A DNA stretch of 64,000 nucleotides from an uncultured Oscillospiraceae bacterium (GTDB taxonomy: Bacteria > Bacillota > Clostridia > Oscillospirales > Acutalibacteraceae). This document shows positions 16,101 through 25,591 of this stretch, piece after piece. A model generated the notes under the pieces. That model was given only the letters and a program-made list of their open reading frames with translations. It was not told the DNA's origin and did not search any database. A program made the position numbers and the translations under genes. The stretch is from contig CASDTR010000068.1 of the NCBI GenBank assembly GCA_949283785.1, forward strand, positions 1 to 64,000. The letters are read 5' to 3'. Each line of letters begins with the position of its first letter. The stretch's first letter is position 1.

Positions 16101-18008
16101 TTATTTGCCCTTTGAAAGCTCTTCGGCGAGAGCCTCCACCCATTCGCCTTTGCCCAAAACCGCAGCGCTCATGGGCGGCATATCTATATAGTTATACTGA
16201 GCCTCTATGCCCGTGAGGCATTCGCTGCACTGCCACTGAGCGGGAAAGATGAAATTCAGGGTATAGTCGTTTCGGTTTACGATTGTGAGTATGCCGTTTT
16301 CGTCCTTTTCCCTGGAAAAGGCAACGCATTTATTTCCCGATGAAATTGCTTCAAATGAACCGTCCTTAAGGGCGGGACAGGCTCTGCGGATTTTTCCCAA
16401 AAGCATATACCAGCTCAGCAGTTCTCGGTTTTCCTTTCCCCAGGGATAGCAGCCCCTGTTAAACGGGTCCTGATAGCCCTCCATGCCTGCCTCGTCGCCG
16501 TAGTAGATGGATGGGACGCCGGGAAGGGTATATTGGATCGCCGACGCCATTTTCATGAGCTTGATTCCCTGTTCATACTGAAGCTCCGAAAGCTTTCTTC
16601 CGCTTTGCCACTGTCTGTCTCCCGCACGGCACTGCTCTCCCGCAAGCATGGTAATGGCCCTTACGGTGTCATGGGTGCCTATGTGGTTCATGAGGACGTT
16701 TATGACCTGGGGCGGATAGTTTTCGAGGATCGTCATAACCGACTGGGCAAACAGGTCAGCGTTTCCGCTTCTGAGATAGTGGAGGATCGCGGCGGCAAAG
16801 GGATAGTTCATAACGCTGTCAAGCTGTTTTCCGAGGAAATATCTTCTGCGGCTGGAGTAGGCATATTTGTTGGAGGCGTCCTCCCAGACCTCGCCTAATA
16901 CGAGGGCGTCCTTCTTTTCTTCTTTTACCGCTTTGCGAAGGGCATCGAGAAATACGTCGGGCAGTTCGTCGGCAACGTCAAGGCGCCAGCCCGAGGCTCC
17001 GAGGCGAAGCCATTTGCGTGCGATGCCTTTTTCTCCCGTTATAAATTCGATAAAGTCGGGACATTCCTCTTTTACCTCGGGGAGGGTTTCGATTCCCCAC
17101 CATGACTGGTATTTGTCGGGCCAGTTCTTAAATTTGTACCATTTGTAATATTTGCTGTTTTTGTCGCGGTACGCTCCGCCATCGCCGTAAGTGCCGTATT
17201 TGTTGAAATATATGCTGTCGTCGCCAGTGTGGCTGAAAACTCCGTCTAAAATCACTTTTATGCCAAGCTTTTCGGCCGCTTCACACAGGCTTTTAAAATT
17301 CTCCTCGTTGCCGAGAAGGGGATCTATTTCGGAATAATCGGCGGTATCGTATCGGTGATTGGAGTAAGCTTTAAAAATGGGGTTCAGATAAAGGCAGGTT
17401 ACTCCCAGCTCCCTGAGTCTGTAAAGATGTTCTTCGATTCCTTTCAGATCTCCTGCGAAAAAGTCGTTGTTCAGGATTTTGCCTCGTTCGTCGGGTCTCC
17501 AGCAGGGCTCCCCGCCCCAGCGGTCGTGGATGATTCTGCCCTCGGGCACGTTGCTTTTGGGAGTTTCCGATTTCGCGAACCTGTCGGGGAAAATCTGATA
17601 GATAACTCCGCCCTTGAGCCATTCGGGGACGGTGAAATCCTTAGCGTAGACCGTGAGCTGGAAATCAGCGCTCACTCCGCCTATTCTGCCTATACCGTTT
17701 CCGCTGTTAAAGACGCAGCTTCTGCCGTAGGGGGTCTCGTATTCAAAATGATACCAGTAGAGACCGGGTGTTTCGGGGAGGGTGTAGACTGTTTTCCACC
17801 ATTCGTGATCTTCTCCGTCCATGCCGTTCCACTCCATCTGGATGCAGTGGGGCTGATAGAGGTCGTCCCTGTGGATTACAAGAAAAGCGTAGCTGCACTG
17901 TAGGTATCTCGGAAGATTTATTCTGAGGGTAACCTCTGAGCCGCAGCTTAGGGCGCCAAAGGGATATTTATAGATCGTGTCACGGGAGTTAAAGGGGATG
18001 CTGCTCAT
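16101..18008 (-). CDS. GH13 alpha-glycosidase (neopullulanase/maltogenic amylase-like)
   Basis: 635-residue cytosolic enzyme (no signal peptide) that should hydrolyse alpha-1,4 or alpha-1,6 links in maltodextrins. An N-terminal beta domain (residues 1-125) precedes the catalytic barrel starting GGVIYQIFPDRFA. GH13 regions are clear: DGVFSHTGD, the nucleophile Asp in GWRLDVADE near 336, the acid Glu in VLGEVWED near 365, and the Asp in NHIGTHDT. The ATG at 18008 is favoured over the GTG at 18017 because AGGTGA fits it. It follows glgP on the same strand, suggesting joint use in glycogen or maltodextrin breakdown. Confidence 0.93.
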   Translation of the reverse strand: MSSIPFNSRDTIYKYPFGALSCGSEVTLRINLPRYLQCSYAFLVIHRDDLYQPHCIQMEWNGMDGEDHEWWKTVYTLPETPGLYWYHFEYETPYGRSCVFNSGNGIGRIGGVSADFQLTVYAKDFTVPEWLKGGVIYQIFPDRFAKSETPKSNVPEGRIIHDRWGGEPCWRPDERGKILNNDFFAGDLKGIEEHLYRLRELGVTCLYLNPIFKAYSNHRYDTADYSEIDPLLGNEENFKSLCEAAEKLGIKVILDGVFSHTGDDSIYFNKYGTYGDGGAYRDKNSKYYKWYKFKNWPDKYQSWWGIETLPEVKEECPDFIEFITGEKGIARKWLRLGASGWRLDVADELPDVFLDALRKAVKEEKKDALVLGEVWEDASNKYAYSSRRRYFLGKQLDSVMNYPFAAAILHYLRSGNADLFAQSVMTILENYPPQVINVLMNHIGTHDTVRAITMLAGEQCRAGDRQWQSGRKLSELQYEQGIKLMKMASAIQYTLPGVPSIYYGDEAGMEGYQDPFNRGCYPWGKENRELLSWYMLLGKIRRACPALKDGSFEAISSGNKCVAFSREKDENGILTIVNRNDYTLNFIFPAQWQCSECLTGIEAQYNYIDMPPMSAAVLGKGEWVEALAEELSKGK

Positions 18009-18033
18009 TAAAATCACCTGTTGTCAAAAATAA

Positions 18034-18059
18034 GGGGCCAAGCCATGAAGCTTCGCCCC
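18034..18059 (-). terminator. Hairpin between glgP and the GH13 gene
   Basis: Stem GGGGC..AAGC/GCTT..GCCCC (one C-C mismatch), followed on the minus strand by TTATTTTT. It may end glgP transcripts or reduce expression of the GH13 gene downstream. Confidence 0.65.
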
Positions 18060-18135
18060 GCTTTAAAACTATTTTAACATAAAAACGCTTTTGTGTCAGC
18101 GGTCCTAATTTCAAAACCGCAGAACGTTTTGAGAA

Positions 18136-20541
18136 TTATTCTACGGGAGAGGTGAACCAGATGTTGTCCGCGTATTCCCTGACGGCTCTGTCCGCAGCAA
18201 ATCTGCCTGCTCCGGCGATGTTCATAAGGGACATTCTGTTCCAGGTTTCCCTGTCCTTCCAGACCTCGGATATATGCTCCTGTACGCGGCGGTAGTCGGC
18301 ATAGTCGGCGAGGGCTTTATAGGGGTCGCTGTTGATAAGGGCGAAGCCAACTTCGCGGAAAGCTTTGCCGGCAATGTCGGAATTTATCATGTCGAGGATC
18401 TTGTGGAGCTCCGGATTGTTGTGGTAATACTGGTCGGGGTGATAGCCTCTTCTCTTGAGATCGTCAACTTCGGGTGTCGTCATTCCGAAGAGGAAGATGT
18501 TCTCGTCGCCCACTGCCTCATGTATCTCAACGTTTGCGCCGTCAAGGGTGCCGAGAGTTATGGCACCGTTGAGCATGAGCTTCATGTTGCCCGTGCCGCT
18601 TGCCTCGGTTCCCGCAAGGGAAATCTGCTCGCTTACGTCTGCGGCAGGCATGAGCTTTTCTGCCAAAGTGACGTTATAGTCCTCCATATATACAACCTTG
18701 AGCCTGCCCTTAACGTCGGGGTCGTTGTTTACAAGCTCTGCAACGGAGCATATAAGGTTGATTATCTTCTTTGCCATAAAGTATCCGGGAGCGGCCTTTG
18801 CGCCGAAAATATAAGTTTTAGGTACAAAGTTTCCGTTGGGGTTTGCCTTTATTGCAAGGTATTGGGCTAAAATATTCAGAGCGTTGAGGTTCTGTCGTTT
18901 GTATTCGTGAAGACGCTTCACCTGAACGTCAAAAATAGATTCGGGGTCTATGTCGATGCCGTTAGTCCCTTTGACGAGCTTTGCAAAATCCTTTTTGTTG
19001 GCTGTTTTGATTTTTTCAAGCTCATTGAGGACGGTTTTGTCGTCCTTATAAGCGGCAAGCTTTGAAAGAGCGGCGGCGTCATGGGAGAAATCGGCGCTGA
19101 GAAGCTCCGAAAGGTAGGAGTCCAGACGGGGATTTGACTGGCAGAGCCAGCGGCGATGGGCAATTCCGTTTGTTACGTTTTTAAATTTGGCGGGGAACAG
19201 TGAGTAGTAATCCTTAAAGACGGAGTCCTTGAGTATCTGGCTGTGAAGAGCGGAAACTCCGTTTACGCTGTGACAGGACGCAACGCACAAATTTGCCATG
19301 CGCACCACTCCGTTTGAAATGACCGCCATTCTTTCAACAGCGTCGGCATTGCCTGTGCTGTCCCAGATAAATTTTCTCAGACGGTTGTCGATTTCCTTTG
19401 TGATCTGATATATTCTCGGAAGCATTGAACGGATAAGCTCCTCGGACCAGCACTCGAGAGCTTCCTTCATGACTGTATGGTTAGTGTAGGCGATAGTGCT
19501 CGTCACTACTTTCCAGGCTTCGTCCCAGCCGTAGCCGCACTCGTCAAGGAGTATCCTCATAAGCTCGGGGATAGCCATGGTGGGATGCGTATCGTTTACA
19601 TGAATTGCCACCTTGTCGGCAAAATTATCCATGGTGCCGTATTCGCGCAGATGGCGGTGGACAATATCCTGTATGGAAGCAGAAACCAGGAAATACTGCT
19701 GACGGAGCCTGAGGCTCTTGCCTTCGGGATGATTGTCGGAGGGATAAAGGACCTTGCTGATGACCTCCGCCATGGCGGTACGCTCCATAGCGCGCATGTA
19801 GTCGCCTTGATTAAAGAGGTTCATGTCGAAGCCGGGGGCCTTTGACTGCCAGAGCCTCAAAACGCTGATGCCCTTGCCGTCCTTGCCTGAGACATACATA
19901 TCGTTGGGCACGGCGAAAACGCTTGTGTAATCGGTGTGCTCAACATAGTGGTAGGAGCCGTCCCAGCCGTCGTTTATTTTTCCGCCGAAGCGTACTTCTA
20001 TGGAGCATTCCTCCTTGGGAACGAGCCAAATGTCTCCGCCGGGAAGCCATGAATCGGGGAGCTCAGTCTGCCAGCCGTCGACTATCTTCTGCTTAAAGAT
20101 TCCGTATTCGTAAAGAATTGAATAACCGGTGGCACGGTAGCCCTGAGAAGCGAGACCGTCCAGATAACAGGCGGCAAGCCTTCCGAGACCGCCGTTGCCG
20201 AGACCCGCGTCGGGTTCGCTCTCATAGAGGTTTTCGAGAGTGATGCCGAAATCCTTGAGAGCTTCTTCCGCCGCTTTCGTAAGTCCCAGGTTGTAAAGGT
20301 TGTTTTTAAGAGAGCGTCCCATAAGGAACTCCATGCACAGGTAGTAAACGTGCTTTCCGCTGCCGTTTATGGCCTTTTTGTCAAATTCGCTTCTGCCTGT
20401 GTTCATCATGTCCTTAACTATGGTTGCTAAAGCTTTATAAAATTGTTCATAGCTGGCCTCTTTTGCGGAGACACCGAAAAGGTGTGAAAGCTTCTGCTGT
20501 ATAAGCTCGGATATTTGAGCCTTTGATAATGAGTAATTCAT
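18136..20541 (-). CDS. glgP: Glycogen/maltodextrin phosphorylase
   Basis: Releases glucose 1-phosphate from alpha-1,4-glucans with PLP as cofactor. The 801 residues have full family length. Visible motifs are YYLCMEFLMGRSLKNNL near 67, GLGNGGLGRLAACYLD near 113, the catalytic HVNDTHP near 318, RLHEYKRQNLN near 543, and the PLP-Lys signature EASGTGNMKLMLNGA near 641. GGAGGAATT precedes ATG 20541. With the GH13 gene it forms a small alpha-glucan degradation unit; no glycogen synthesis genes are in the window. Confidence 0.97.
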   Translation of the reverse strand: MNYSLSKAQISELIQQKLSHLFGVSAKEASYEQFYKALATIVKDMMNTGRSEFDKKAINGSGKHVYYLCMEFLMGRSLKNNLYNLGLTKAAEEALKDFGITLENLYESEPDAGLGNGGLGRLAACYLDGLASQGYRATGYSILYEYGIFKQKIVDGWQTELPDSWLPGGDIWLVPKEECSIEVRFGGKINDGWDGSYHYVEHTDYTSVFAVPNDMYVSGKDGKGISVLRLWQSKAPGFDMNLFNQGDYMRAMERTAMAEVISKVLYPSDNHPEGKSLRLRQQYFLVSASIQDIVHRHLREYGTMDNFADKVAIHVNDTHPTMAIPELMRILLDECGYGWDEAWKVVTSTIAYTNHTVMKEALECWSEELIRSMLPRIYQITKEIDNRLRKFIWDSTGNADAVERMAVISNGVVRMANLCVASCHSVNGVSALHSQILKDSVFKDYYSLFPAKFKNVTNGIAHRRWLCQSNPRLDSYLSELLSADFSHDAAALSKLAAYKDDKTVLNELEKIKTANKKDFAKLVKGTNGIDIDPESIFDVQVKRLHEYKRQNLNALNILAQYLAIKANPNGNFVPKTYIFGAKAAPGYFMAKKIINLICSVAELVNNDPDVKGRLKVVYMEDYNVTLAEKLMPAADVSEQISLAGTEASGTGNMKLMLNGAITLGTLDGANVEIHEAVGDENIFLFGMTTPEVDDLKRRGYHPDQYYHNNPELHKILDMINSDIAGKAFREVGFALINSDPYKALADYADYRRVQEHISEVWKDRETWNRMSLMNIAGAGRFAADRAVREYADNIWFTSPVE

Positions 20542-20810
20542 ACAATTCCTCCAAAAAATGATATAAAAAAGCGCGTTTATCCAGAAGATGTTATATATTT
20601 TATACTAAAATCACCGATTTTTCAACTCTAAAGGCGATGGTAATATAACGAAATTGTTCTTACATAATTGAGCATTTGTTACATAATATCGGCAGTTTAT
20701 ATGAAAATCGGGATTTATCGTGTAAAATAGAGCAAAAAAACCTTTATAAAGATAGTTTTATATTGTATAATAAATACATATACACATCTTCTGACAAATG
20801 GGGTGCAAAA

Positions 20811-21170
20811 ATGGAAAAGAACAAAGTAAAACTTACGATGTGTGGATACGAATATTCTATTCTTACCGATGACAGCGTTGAATATACAGCGTCTTTAGGC
20901 GATGAGATTAATGAAAAGATAACAGGAATTCTGAATGATAATGCGGGGGTTTCCGTTACTCAGGCAGCGGTGCTTTCGGCTCTTGAATATTGCGACATGT
21001 ATAAAAAAGCGGAAAAAAGCGCTGACAATTTGCGGGGCCAGATAAAAGATTATCTCGAGGATTCCGCAAGGGCCCGTATGGAGGTGGAGGTTGCCAGAAG
21101 AGAGGTTGAGAGACTCAGCCGAGAGGTTCAGAAGCTTCAGGCGAAGCTTGCCGCAGAGGGTAAGAAATAA
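20811..21170 (+). CDS. zapA: ZapA-like cell division protein
   Basis: 119-residue cytosolic protein that should crosslink FtsZ filaments. The N-terminal part (NKVKLTMCGYEYSILTDDSVEYTASLGDEIN) matches the ZapA dimerization domain, and residues 70-115 form a long charged coiled coil. ATG 20811 has GGGGTG upstream; an in-frame extension reaching 20676 lacks a ribosome site and family similarity. Its stop TAA abuts the ATG of the U32 gene (TAAATG), so the two are co-expressed. Confidence 0.85.
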   Translation: MEKNKVKLTMCGYEYSILTDDSVEYTASLGDEINEKITGILNDNAGVSVTQAAVLSALEYCDMYKKAEKSADNLRGQIKDYLEDSARARMEVEVARREVERLSREVQKLQAKLAAEGKK

Positions 21171-23228
21171 ATGAAACGTGGAGAAATTCTGGCGCCTGCC
21201 GGATCGTTCGAATCTCTTACGGCAGCTGTGCGCTGCGGCGCAGATGCTGTTTATCTAGGCGGAAAAGAACTCAGCGCCAGAAAAAATGCCGCCAACTTTT
21301 CCTTCGATGAGCTTGCCGAGGGAGTTGCCTACTGTCACGCAAGAGGAGTAAAGGTTTATCTTGCGGTGAATACTCTGGTGGGCGATCGTGAACTTGGAAA
21401 GGCTCAATCGGCGCTGGAGGGGGGCTGCCTTGCGGGAGTGGACGCGTTTATCGTTCAGGATTTGGGAGTGGCAGTTCTTGCGAGAGAGTGCGCCCCCGGA
21501 ATGCCCCTTCACGGCTCCACACAGATGTCGGTACACACTCTTTCGGGAGTGCGTGAGCTTGAGGATATGGGCTTTAAAAGAGTGGTTCTCGCCCGTGAAA
21601 TGAGTTTGCGGGAAATCGAAGAGATCGCCGCCAAGTGCAAGGCGGAGTTGGAAGTATTTGTACACGGCGCTTTGTGTATGTGCGTTTCGGGTCAGTGCTA
21701 TTTAAGCGCGGTTTTGGGAGGCAGAAGCGGAAACAGAGGTCTCTGCGCCCAGCCCTGCCGCCTTCCTTTTGCCGTCGATGGCGGCACGGGAAATGATTTA
21801 AGCCTTAAAGATCTTTCAATAATTGAGCATTTGAAAAAACTTTCAGACGCAGGCGTCACCTCCTTTAAGATAGAGGGCAGAATGAAGCGTCCCGAGTATG
21901 TGGCTGCGGCTGTGGAAAGCTGCAGGAGCTCTCTTGAGGGTACCTATGACTTTGACAGAAGGGAAAGGCTCAGAAGCGTGTTCTCCCGTTCTGGCTTTAC
22001 GGATGGATATTTTACCGGACATACAGGTAAGGAAATGTTCGGGAAAAGGGAAAAGGATGATGTAGCCGCCGCTAAGGGTGTGCTGTCGTCACTTGAAAAC
22101 CTTTACCGAAAGGAGGTTCCCCTCGTAGGCTGTGAGATGTCATTCTATGCGGCGGAGGGGGAAAATATGAGCCTTGCCGTAAAGGCAGGAGGAAAAACTG
22201 TATTTGTGACTGATGAAAAACCCTGTGAAAAAGCCGTAAAACGGCCCACAAGCGAAGAGGAAGTCAAGGAACGTCTTAATAAAACGGGAGGCACTCCCTT
22301 TTATTGCACCAATATCGATGCGGAGATAGCGGGCGATATCGCTCTGCCTGCGGCTTCGGTCAACAATCTCAGACGGGAGGCTCTCGAAAAGCTTGAGGGA
22401 GAACTGGGCAGGATAAAACCAGTTCCTTTTGACAGAAAAAATATTGTGCTTCGTCCTCACTCTTCGGGCAAGGTGAAAAACGTTTACCGTTTTGCCTCAG
22501 TCGCTCAGATTCCCCAAAAGGTACTTGAAGAGAAAAGCGGCGGCCCGATTTTTGTGCCTCTCACAAAATGGAGAGAGGGACTCGAAAAGGTCGGCGCGGA
22601 CAGGCTCGGAGCAGAGGTCCCGAGAGGCATGTTCGGGAAGGAAGAAACTGTTGTCAGGATGCTTTCCGAGGCTCTCGGAGCGGGAGTGAAAATCGCCCTG
22701 TGCGGGAATATCGGCTCAGTACGCCTTGCCCGCGAGGCAGGGTTTAAAATATACGCAGATTTCGGGCTCAATATAATGAACACTCTGAGCCTTGAGGAAA
22801 TCGGGAAAATGAGCGTTTCCGCATGCGTGATGTCCTTTGAGATGACTCTCGGAGCAGTTGCCGAAATCGGCGGAGACCTTCCCAGAGGGATAATAGTTTA
22901 CGGCAGGCTGCCCCTCATGCTTACAAGGAACTGTCCCGCCGCAAACGGAAAAGTAAAATGCGGCAAATGCGGCGGTCACGGCATTATTACAGACAGAAAG
23001 GGAACGGAATTTCCCGTAATGTGCAGCTTCGGATGCAGCGAACTGCTCAATTCCAGACCGCTCTATATGGGCGACAGGCTCCGCGAAATATCAAACGCAG
23101 ATTTTAGGATGTTCCGTTTTACCGACGAAACGAGGGAGGAAGCAGAGCGGGTGCTTCTCGCCTACGAAAAATGGGAAAAGCCGACAGGCGAATTTACCAG
23201 GGGACTTTATTACAGAGGTGTTGAATAG
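21171..23228 (+). CDS. U32 family peptidase-like protein (RlhA/YhbU type)
   Basis: 685-residue protein of the U32 family. The N-terminal domain starts EILAPAGSFESLTAAVRCGADAVYLGG. The family signature lies near 163-200: FVHGALCMCVSGQCYLS then SGNRGLCAQPCRLPF, with four conserved Cys that in RlhA-type proteins help bind an iron-sulfur cluster. A second Cys cluster (CGKCGGHG and CSFGC) lies near 600-625. The length and second half fit RlhA, which hydroxylates 23S rRNA cytidine in E. coli, or relatives acting in prephenate-dependent tRNA hydroxylation; peptidase activity is not assured. It directly follows zapA and precedes dut by 2 bases. Confidence 0.85.
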   Translation: MKRGEILAPAGSFESLTAAVRCGADAVYLGGKELSARKNAANFSFDELAEGVAYCHARGVKVYLAVNTLVGDRELGKAQSALEGGCLAGVDAFIVQDLGVAVLARECAPGMPLHGSTQMSVHTLSGVRELEDMGFKRVVLAREMSLREIEEIAAKCKAELEVFVHGALCMCVSGQCYLSAVLGGRSGNRGLCAQPCRLPFAVDGGTGNDLSLKDLSIIEHLKKLSDAGVTSFKIEGRMKRPEYVAAAVESCRSSLEGTYDFDRRERLRSVFSRSGFTDGYFTGHTGKEMFGKREKDDVAAAKGVLSSLENLYRKEVPLVGCEMSFYAAEGENMSLAVKAGGKTVFVTDEKPCEKAVKRPTSEEEVKERLNKTGGTPFYCTNIDAEIAGDIALPAASVNNLRREALEKLEGELGRIKPVPFDRKNIVLRPHSSGKVKNVYRFASVAQIPQKVLEEKSGGPIFVPLTKWREGLEKVGADRLGAEVPRGMFGKEETVVRMLSEALGAGVKIALCGNIGSVRLAREAGFKIYADFGLNIMNTLSLEEIGKMSVSACVMSFEMTLGAVAEIGGDLPRGIIVYGRLPLMLTRNCPAANGKVKCGKCGGHGIITDRKGTEFPVMCSFGCSELLNSRPLYMGDRLREISNADFRMFRFTDETREEAERVLLAYEKWEKPTGEFTRGLYYRGVE

Positions 23229-23230
23229 TT

Positions 23231-23671
23231 TTGGAAATAATTAAAATTAAAAAGCTCAGTGAAAAAGCGGTAGTTCCGAAGCGGGCTACCGAAGGCAGCG
23301 CGGGCATGGATCTTTGCGCCTGTATAGATGAGGGGATAACCCTTAAAGGCGGAGAGACGGCGCTTATTCCCACGGGAATATCAGCTCAGATTCCGGCAGG
23401 CTTCGGGTTGTTCATTTTTCCCAGGAGCGGACTTTCCATAAAGCACGGGATCGGGCTTCTTAATTCTGTAGGAGTTGTGGACAGCGACTACCGCGGAGAA
23501 ATAAGGGTAGGCGTCATAAATCAGATTTCTGAGGAATATACCATAGAGCCGGGCGAAAGGATTGCCCAAATGGTGCTCATGCCCGTTGCCGTCGCTGACA
23601 TCGTTGAGGCGGACAGCCTTGAGGAGACCGACAGAGGCGAAGGCGGCTTCGGTTCCACGGGCAGGAAATGA
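23231..23671 (+). CDS. dut: dUTP diphosphatase
   Basis: Hydrolyses dUTP to dUMP and PPi, keeping uracil out of DNA. The 146 residues carry the five trimeric dUTPase motifs: EGSAGMDLCA (1), FPRSGLS (2), GVVDSDYRGEIRVGVIN (3), PGERIAQMVL (4) and the flexible arm RGEGGFGSTG (5). Translation starts at TTG 23231, which fits the AGAGGTG site about 9 bases upstream at the end of the U32 gene. Part of a zapA-U32-dut-maf transcription unit. Confidence 0.95.
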   Translation: MEIIKIKKLSEKAVVPKRATEGSAGMDLCACIDEGITLKGGETALIPTGISAQIPAGFGLFIFPRSGLSIKHGIGLLNSVGVVDSDYRGEIRVGVINQISEEYTIEPGERIAQMVLMPVAVADIVEADSLEETDRGEGGFGSTGRK

Positions 23672-23683
23672 GGCGATGAAGAA

Positions 23684-24277
23684 ATGGAGCTGATACTTGC
23701 GTCGGGTTCTCCCAGAAGAAAAGAGATACTGGAAAATATGGAATACCGCTTTACCGTCAGGACCTTCGGCTGCAGTGAGGAGCTGGAGGAAGGGACGGGA
23801 CCTGAGAGTGCCGCCGAAATTTTAGCCGAGCGAAAGGCTTTTGCAGCATATGAAAAACTATGCGAAGAAGGAAAACAGGATTTTACCGTTATCGGCTCCG
23901 ATACGATTGTGGCCTCTCAGGGGGAAATTCTCGGGAAACCCCAAAATAAAAATGATGCCGTTCGTATGCTTTTGAAGCTTTCGGGCAAAACTCACAGCGT
24001 ATATACGGGCGTCTGCGTAAAGAACGAAAAATGCGAAGAGATATTTGTAAAAGAAACAAAGGTAGAGTTTTATCCACTGACCGAGGAGATGTGTATCAGA
24101 TATGTCGAGACAGGAGAGCCTATGGATAAAGCGGGCGCTTACGGAATACAGGGACTGGGCAGTGCTTTTGTAAAAAGGATAGACGGGGATTTTTTCTCGG
24201 TTATGGGACTTCCCGCCGCTGAAACAGCGAGAGCTCTCAAACGCGCCGGCATTCTGTCGGAAAAGGACATAATTTGA
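23684..24277 (+). CDS. maf: Maf family nucleotide pyrophosphatase
   Basis: 197-residue cytosolic house-cleaning enzyme that hydrolyses noncanonical or modified nucleoside triphosphates such as dTTP/UTP analogues; Maf also affects septation in Bacillus. Motifs: the N-terminal LILASGSPRRKEIL, VIGSDTIVASQGEILGKP near 69, the LSGKTHSVYTGV loop near 98, and DKAGAYGIQGLGSAFVKRIDGDFFSVMGLP near 147. It ends the zapA-dut unit and precedes the mre block, a common neighbourhood. Confidence 0.94.
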   Translation: MELILASGSPRRKEILENMEYRFTVRTFGCSEELEEGTGPESAAEILAERKAFAAYEKLCEEGKQDFTVIGSDTIVASQGEILGKPQNKNDAVRMLLKLSGKTHSVYTGVCVKNEKCEEIFVKETKVEFYPLTEEMCIRYVETGEPMDKAGAYGIQGLGSAFVKRIDGDFFSVMGLPAAETARALKRAGILSEKDII

Positions 24278-24423
24278 TATACGCATAAATATAAGTGATT
24301 GACATGGTTCTTAAGTGAAGTAAAGAAAAGTTGATTTTAAACCGAATACGGTGTAAAAACATAAAAAAGTCATTGATTTTTTTATAAAAAAGTAAAAAAT
24401 TAGTTTCAATTTTACTTAAACTG

Positions 24424-24465
24424 TTGAGAAACAAGCGGTTGTGAGTTATAATAACATGTGTTATT
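24424..24465 (+). promoter_or_regulatory. mreB promoter with a palindrome at the start site
   Basis: TTGAGA (24424-24429), a 17-base spacer, and TATAAT (24447-24452). A perfect 16-base palindrome AATAACATGTGTTATT (24450-24465) overlaps the -10 and the predicted start, where a bound protein would block transcription. Confidence 0.7.
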
Positions 24466-24524
24466 GTCAAAAATGCAGTTATGGGGTTTCGTACTTAATC
24501 CCGAAGTGAAAGGAGTAAACCAAA

Positions 24525-25550
24525 ATGTTATTTTCTCAGGACATAGGAATTGACCTTGGTACTGCGAATACTCTTGTTTTTGTAAAAGGAAAAGGAATTG
24601 TTATAAGAGAGCCTTCCGTTGTTGCGGTTGATGTTCGTTCAAATCCTCCCCGCGTAGTTGCGGTCGGAACCGAGGCTAAGGAAATGATCGGCCGTACCCC
24701 TGGCTCGATTGTAGCAAAGCGTCCCCTTAAAGACGGAGTTATCGCAGATTTTGATATGACTTCAGATATGCTTAAAGCTTTCATCCGCCGTGCTATCAGC
24801 ACATCTCCCTTCAGCAAGGCGAGGGTTATGATCTGTATGCCCTCAGGCGTAACGGGCGTTGAGAAGCGTGCTGTTCATGATGCTGCCAGAAGCGCAGGCG
24901 CAAAATATGTAAGCCTTATCAAGGAGCCCATGGCAGCTGCTATCGGAGCGGGTCTTCCCGTAGGCGAAGCTACCGGAAGCATGGTCGTAGATATCGGCGG
25001 CGGTACTGCTGAGGTTGCCGTTATCTCTCTGGGCGACATAGTAACTTCATGCTCCGCAAGAGTCGCGGGAGACGATTTCGACGAGGCTATCATCTCCTAC
25101 ATCAAGAAAAAGTATAATCTGCTTATCGGTGAAAGAACAGCAGAGGATATAAAGATCAAGATCGGTTCCGCATATCCCTATGAGGGCGAAGGCGCCATGG
25201 ACGTAAAGGGCCGCAACCTTATGGACGGACTTCCCAAGAACATCGAGATTTCCGCAGAGGAGATCAGAGAAGCTCTTGCCGATCCGGTAAATCAAGTCCT
25301 CGACGCCATCCGTTCCACCCTTGAGAAAACTCCCCCTGAGCTTTCCGCCGATATCATTGACCACGGCATTATGCTCACAGGCGGCGGCGCCCTTCTCAGA
25401 GGCCTTGACAAGCTCATTTCCGAGGAGACGAAGATGCCCGTACACGTTGCCGAGAATCCTCTCGACTGCGTTGTTGACGGAACAGGCAAATGCCTCGAAA
25501 AGGATATGCTCAGCCTTACCTCCAACAAGAACTTTGACAGCAGGGATTAA
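24525..25550 (+). CDS. mreB: Rod shape-determining protein MreB
   Basis: Bacterial actin that organizes lateral wall synthesis on the inner membrane face. The 341 residues carry the actin-fold nucleotide motifs: phosphate 1 [12 protein letters not shown], phosphate 2 [17 protein letters not shown] near 148, and adenosine [12 protein letters not shown] near 285. An N-terminal MLFSQDIG may contribute a membrane-contact residue. GAAAGGAG precedes the ATG. First gene of mreBCD-PBP2-minD-mgsA, behind a strong promoter. Confidence 0.96.
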   Translation: MLFSQDIGIDLGTANTLVFVKGKGIVIREPSVVAVDVRSNPPRVVAVGTEAKEMIGRTPGSIVAKRPLKDGVIADFDMTSDMLKAFIRRAISTSPFSKARVMICMPSGVTGVEKRAVHDAARSAGAKYVSLIKEPMAAAIGAGLPVGEATGSMVVDIGGGTAEVAVISLGDIVTSCSARVAGDDFDEAIISYIKKKYNLLIGERTAEDIKIKIGSAYPYEGEGAMDVKGRNLMDGLPKNIEISAEEIREALADPVNQVLDAIRSTLEKTPPELSADIIDHGIMLTGGGALLRGLDKLISEETKMPVHVAENPLDCVVDGTGKCLEKDMLSLTSNKNFDSRD

Positions 25551-25591
25551 GCTTTCTGCGTAAAATCAATAATGTACCGTGAGGGATAGTT

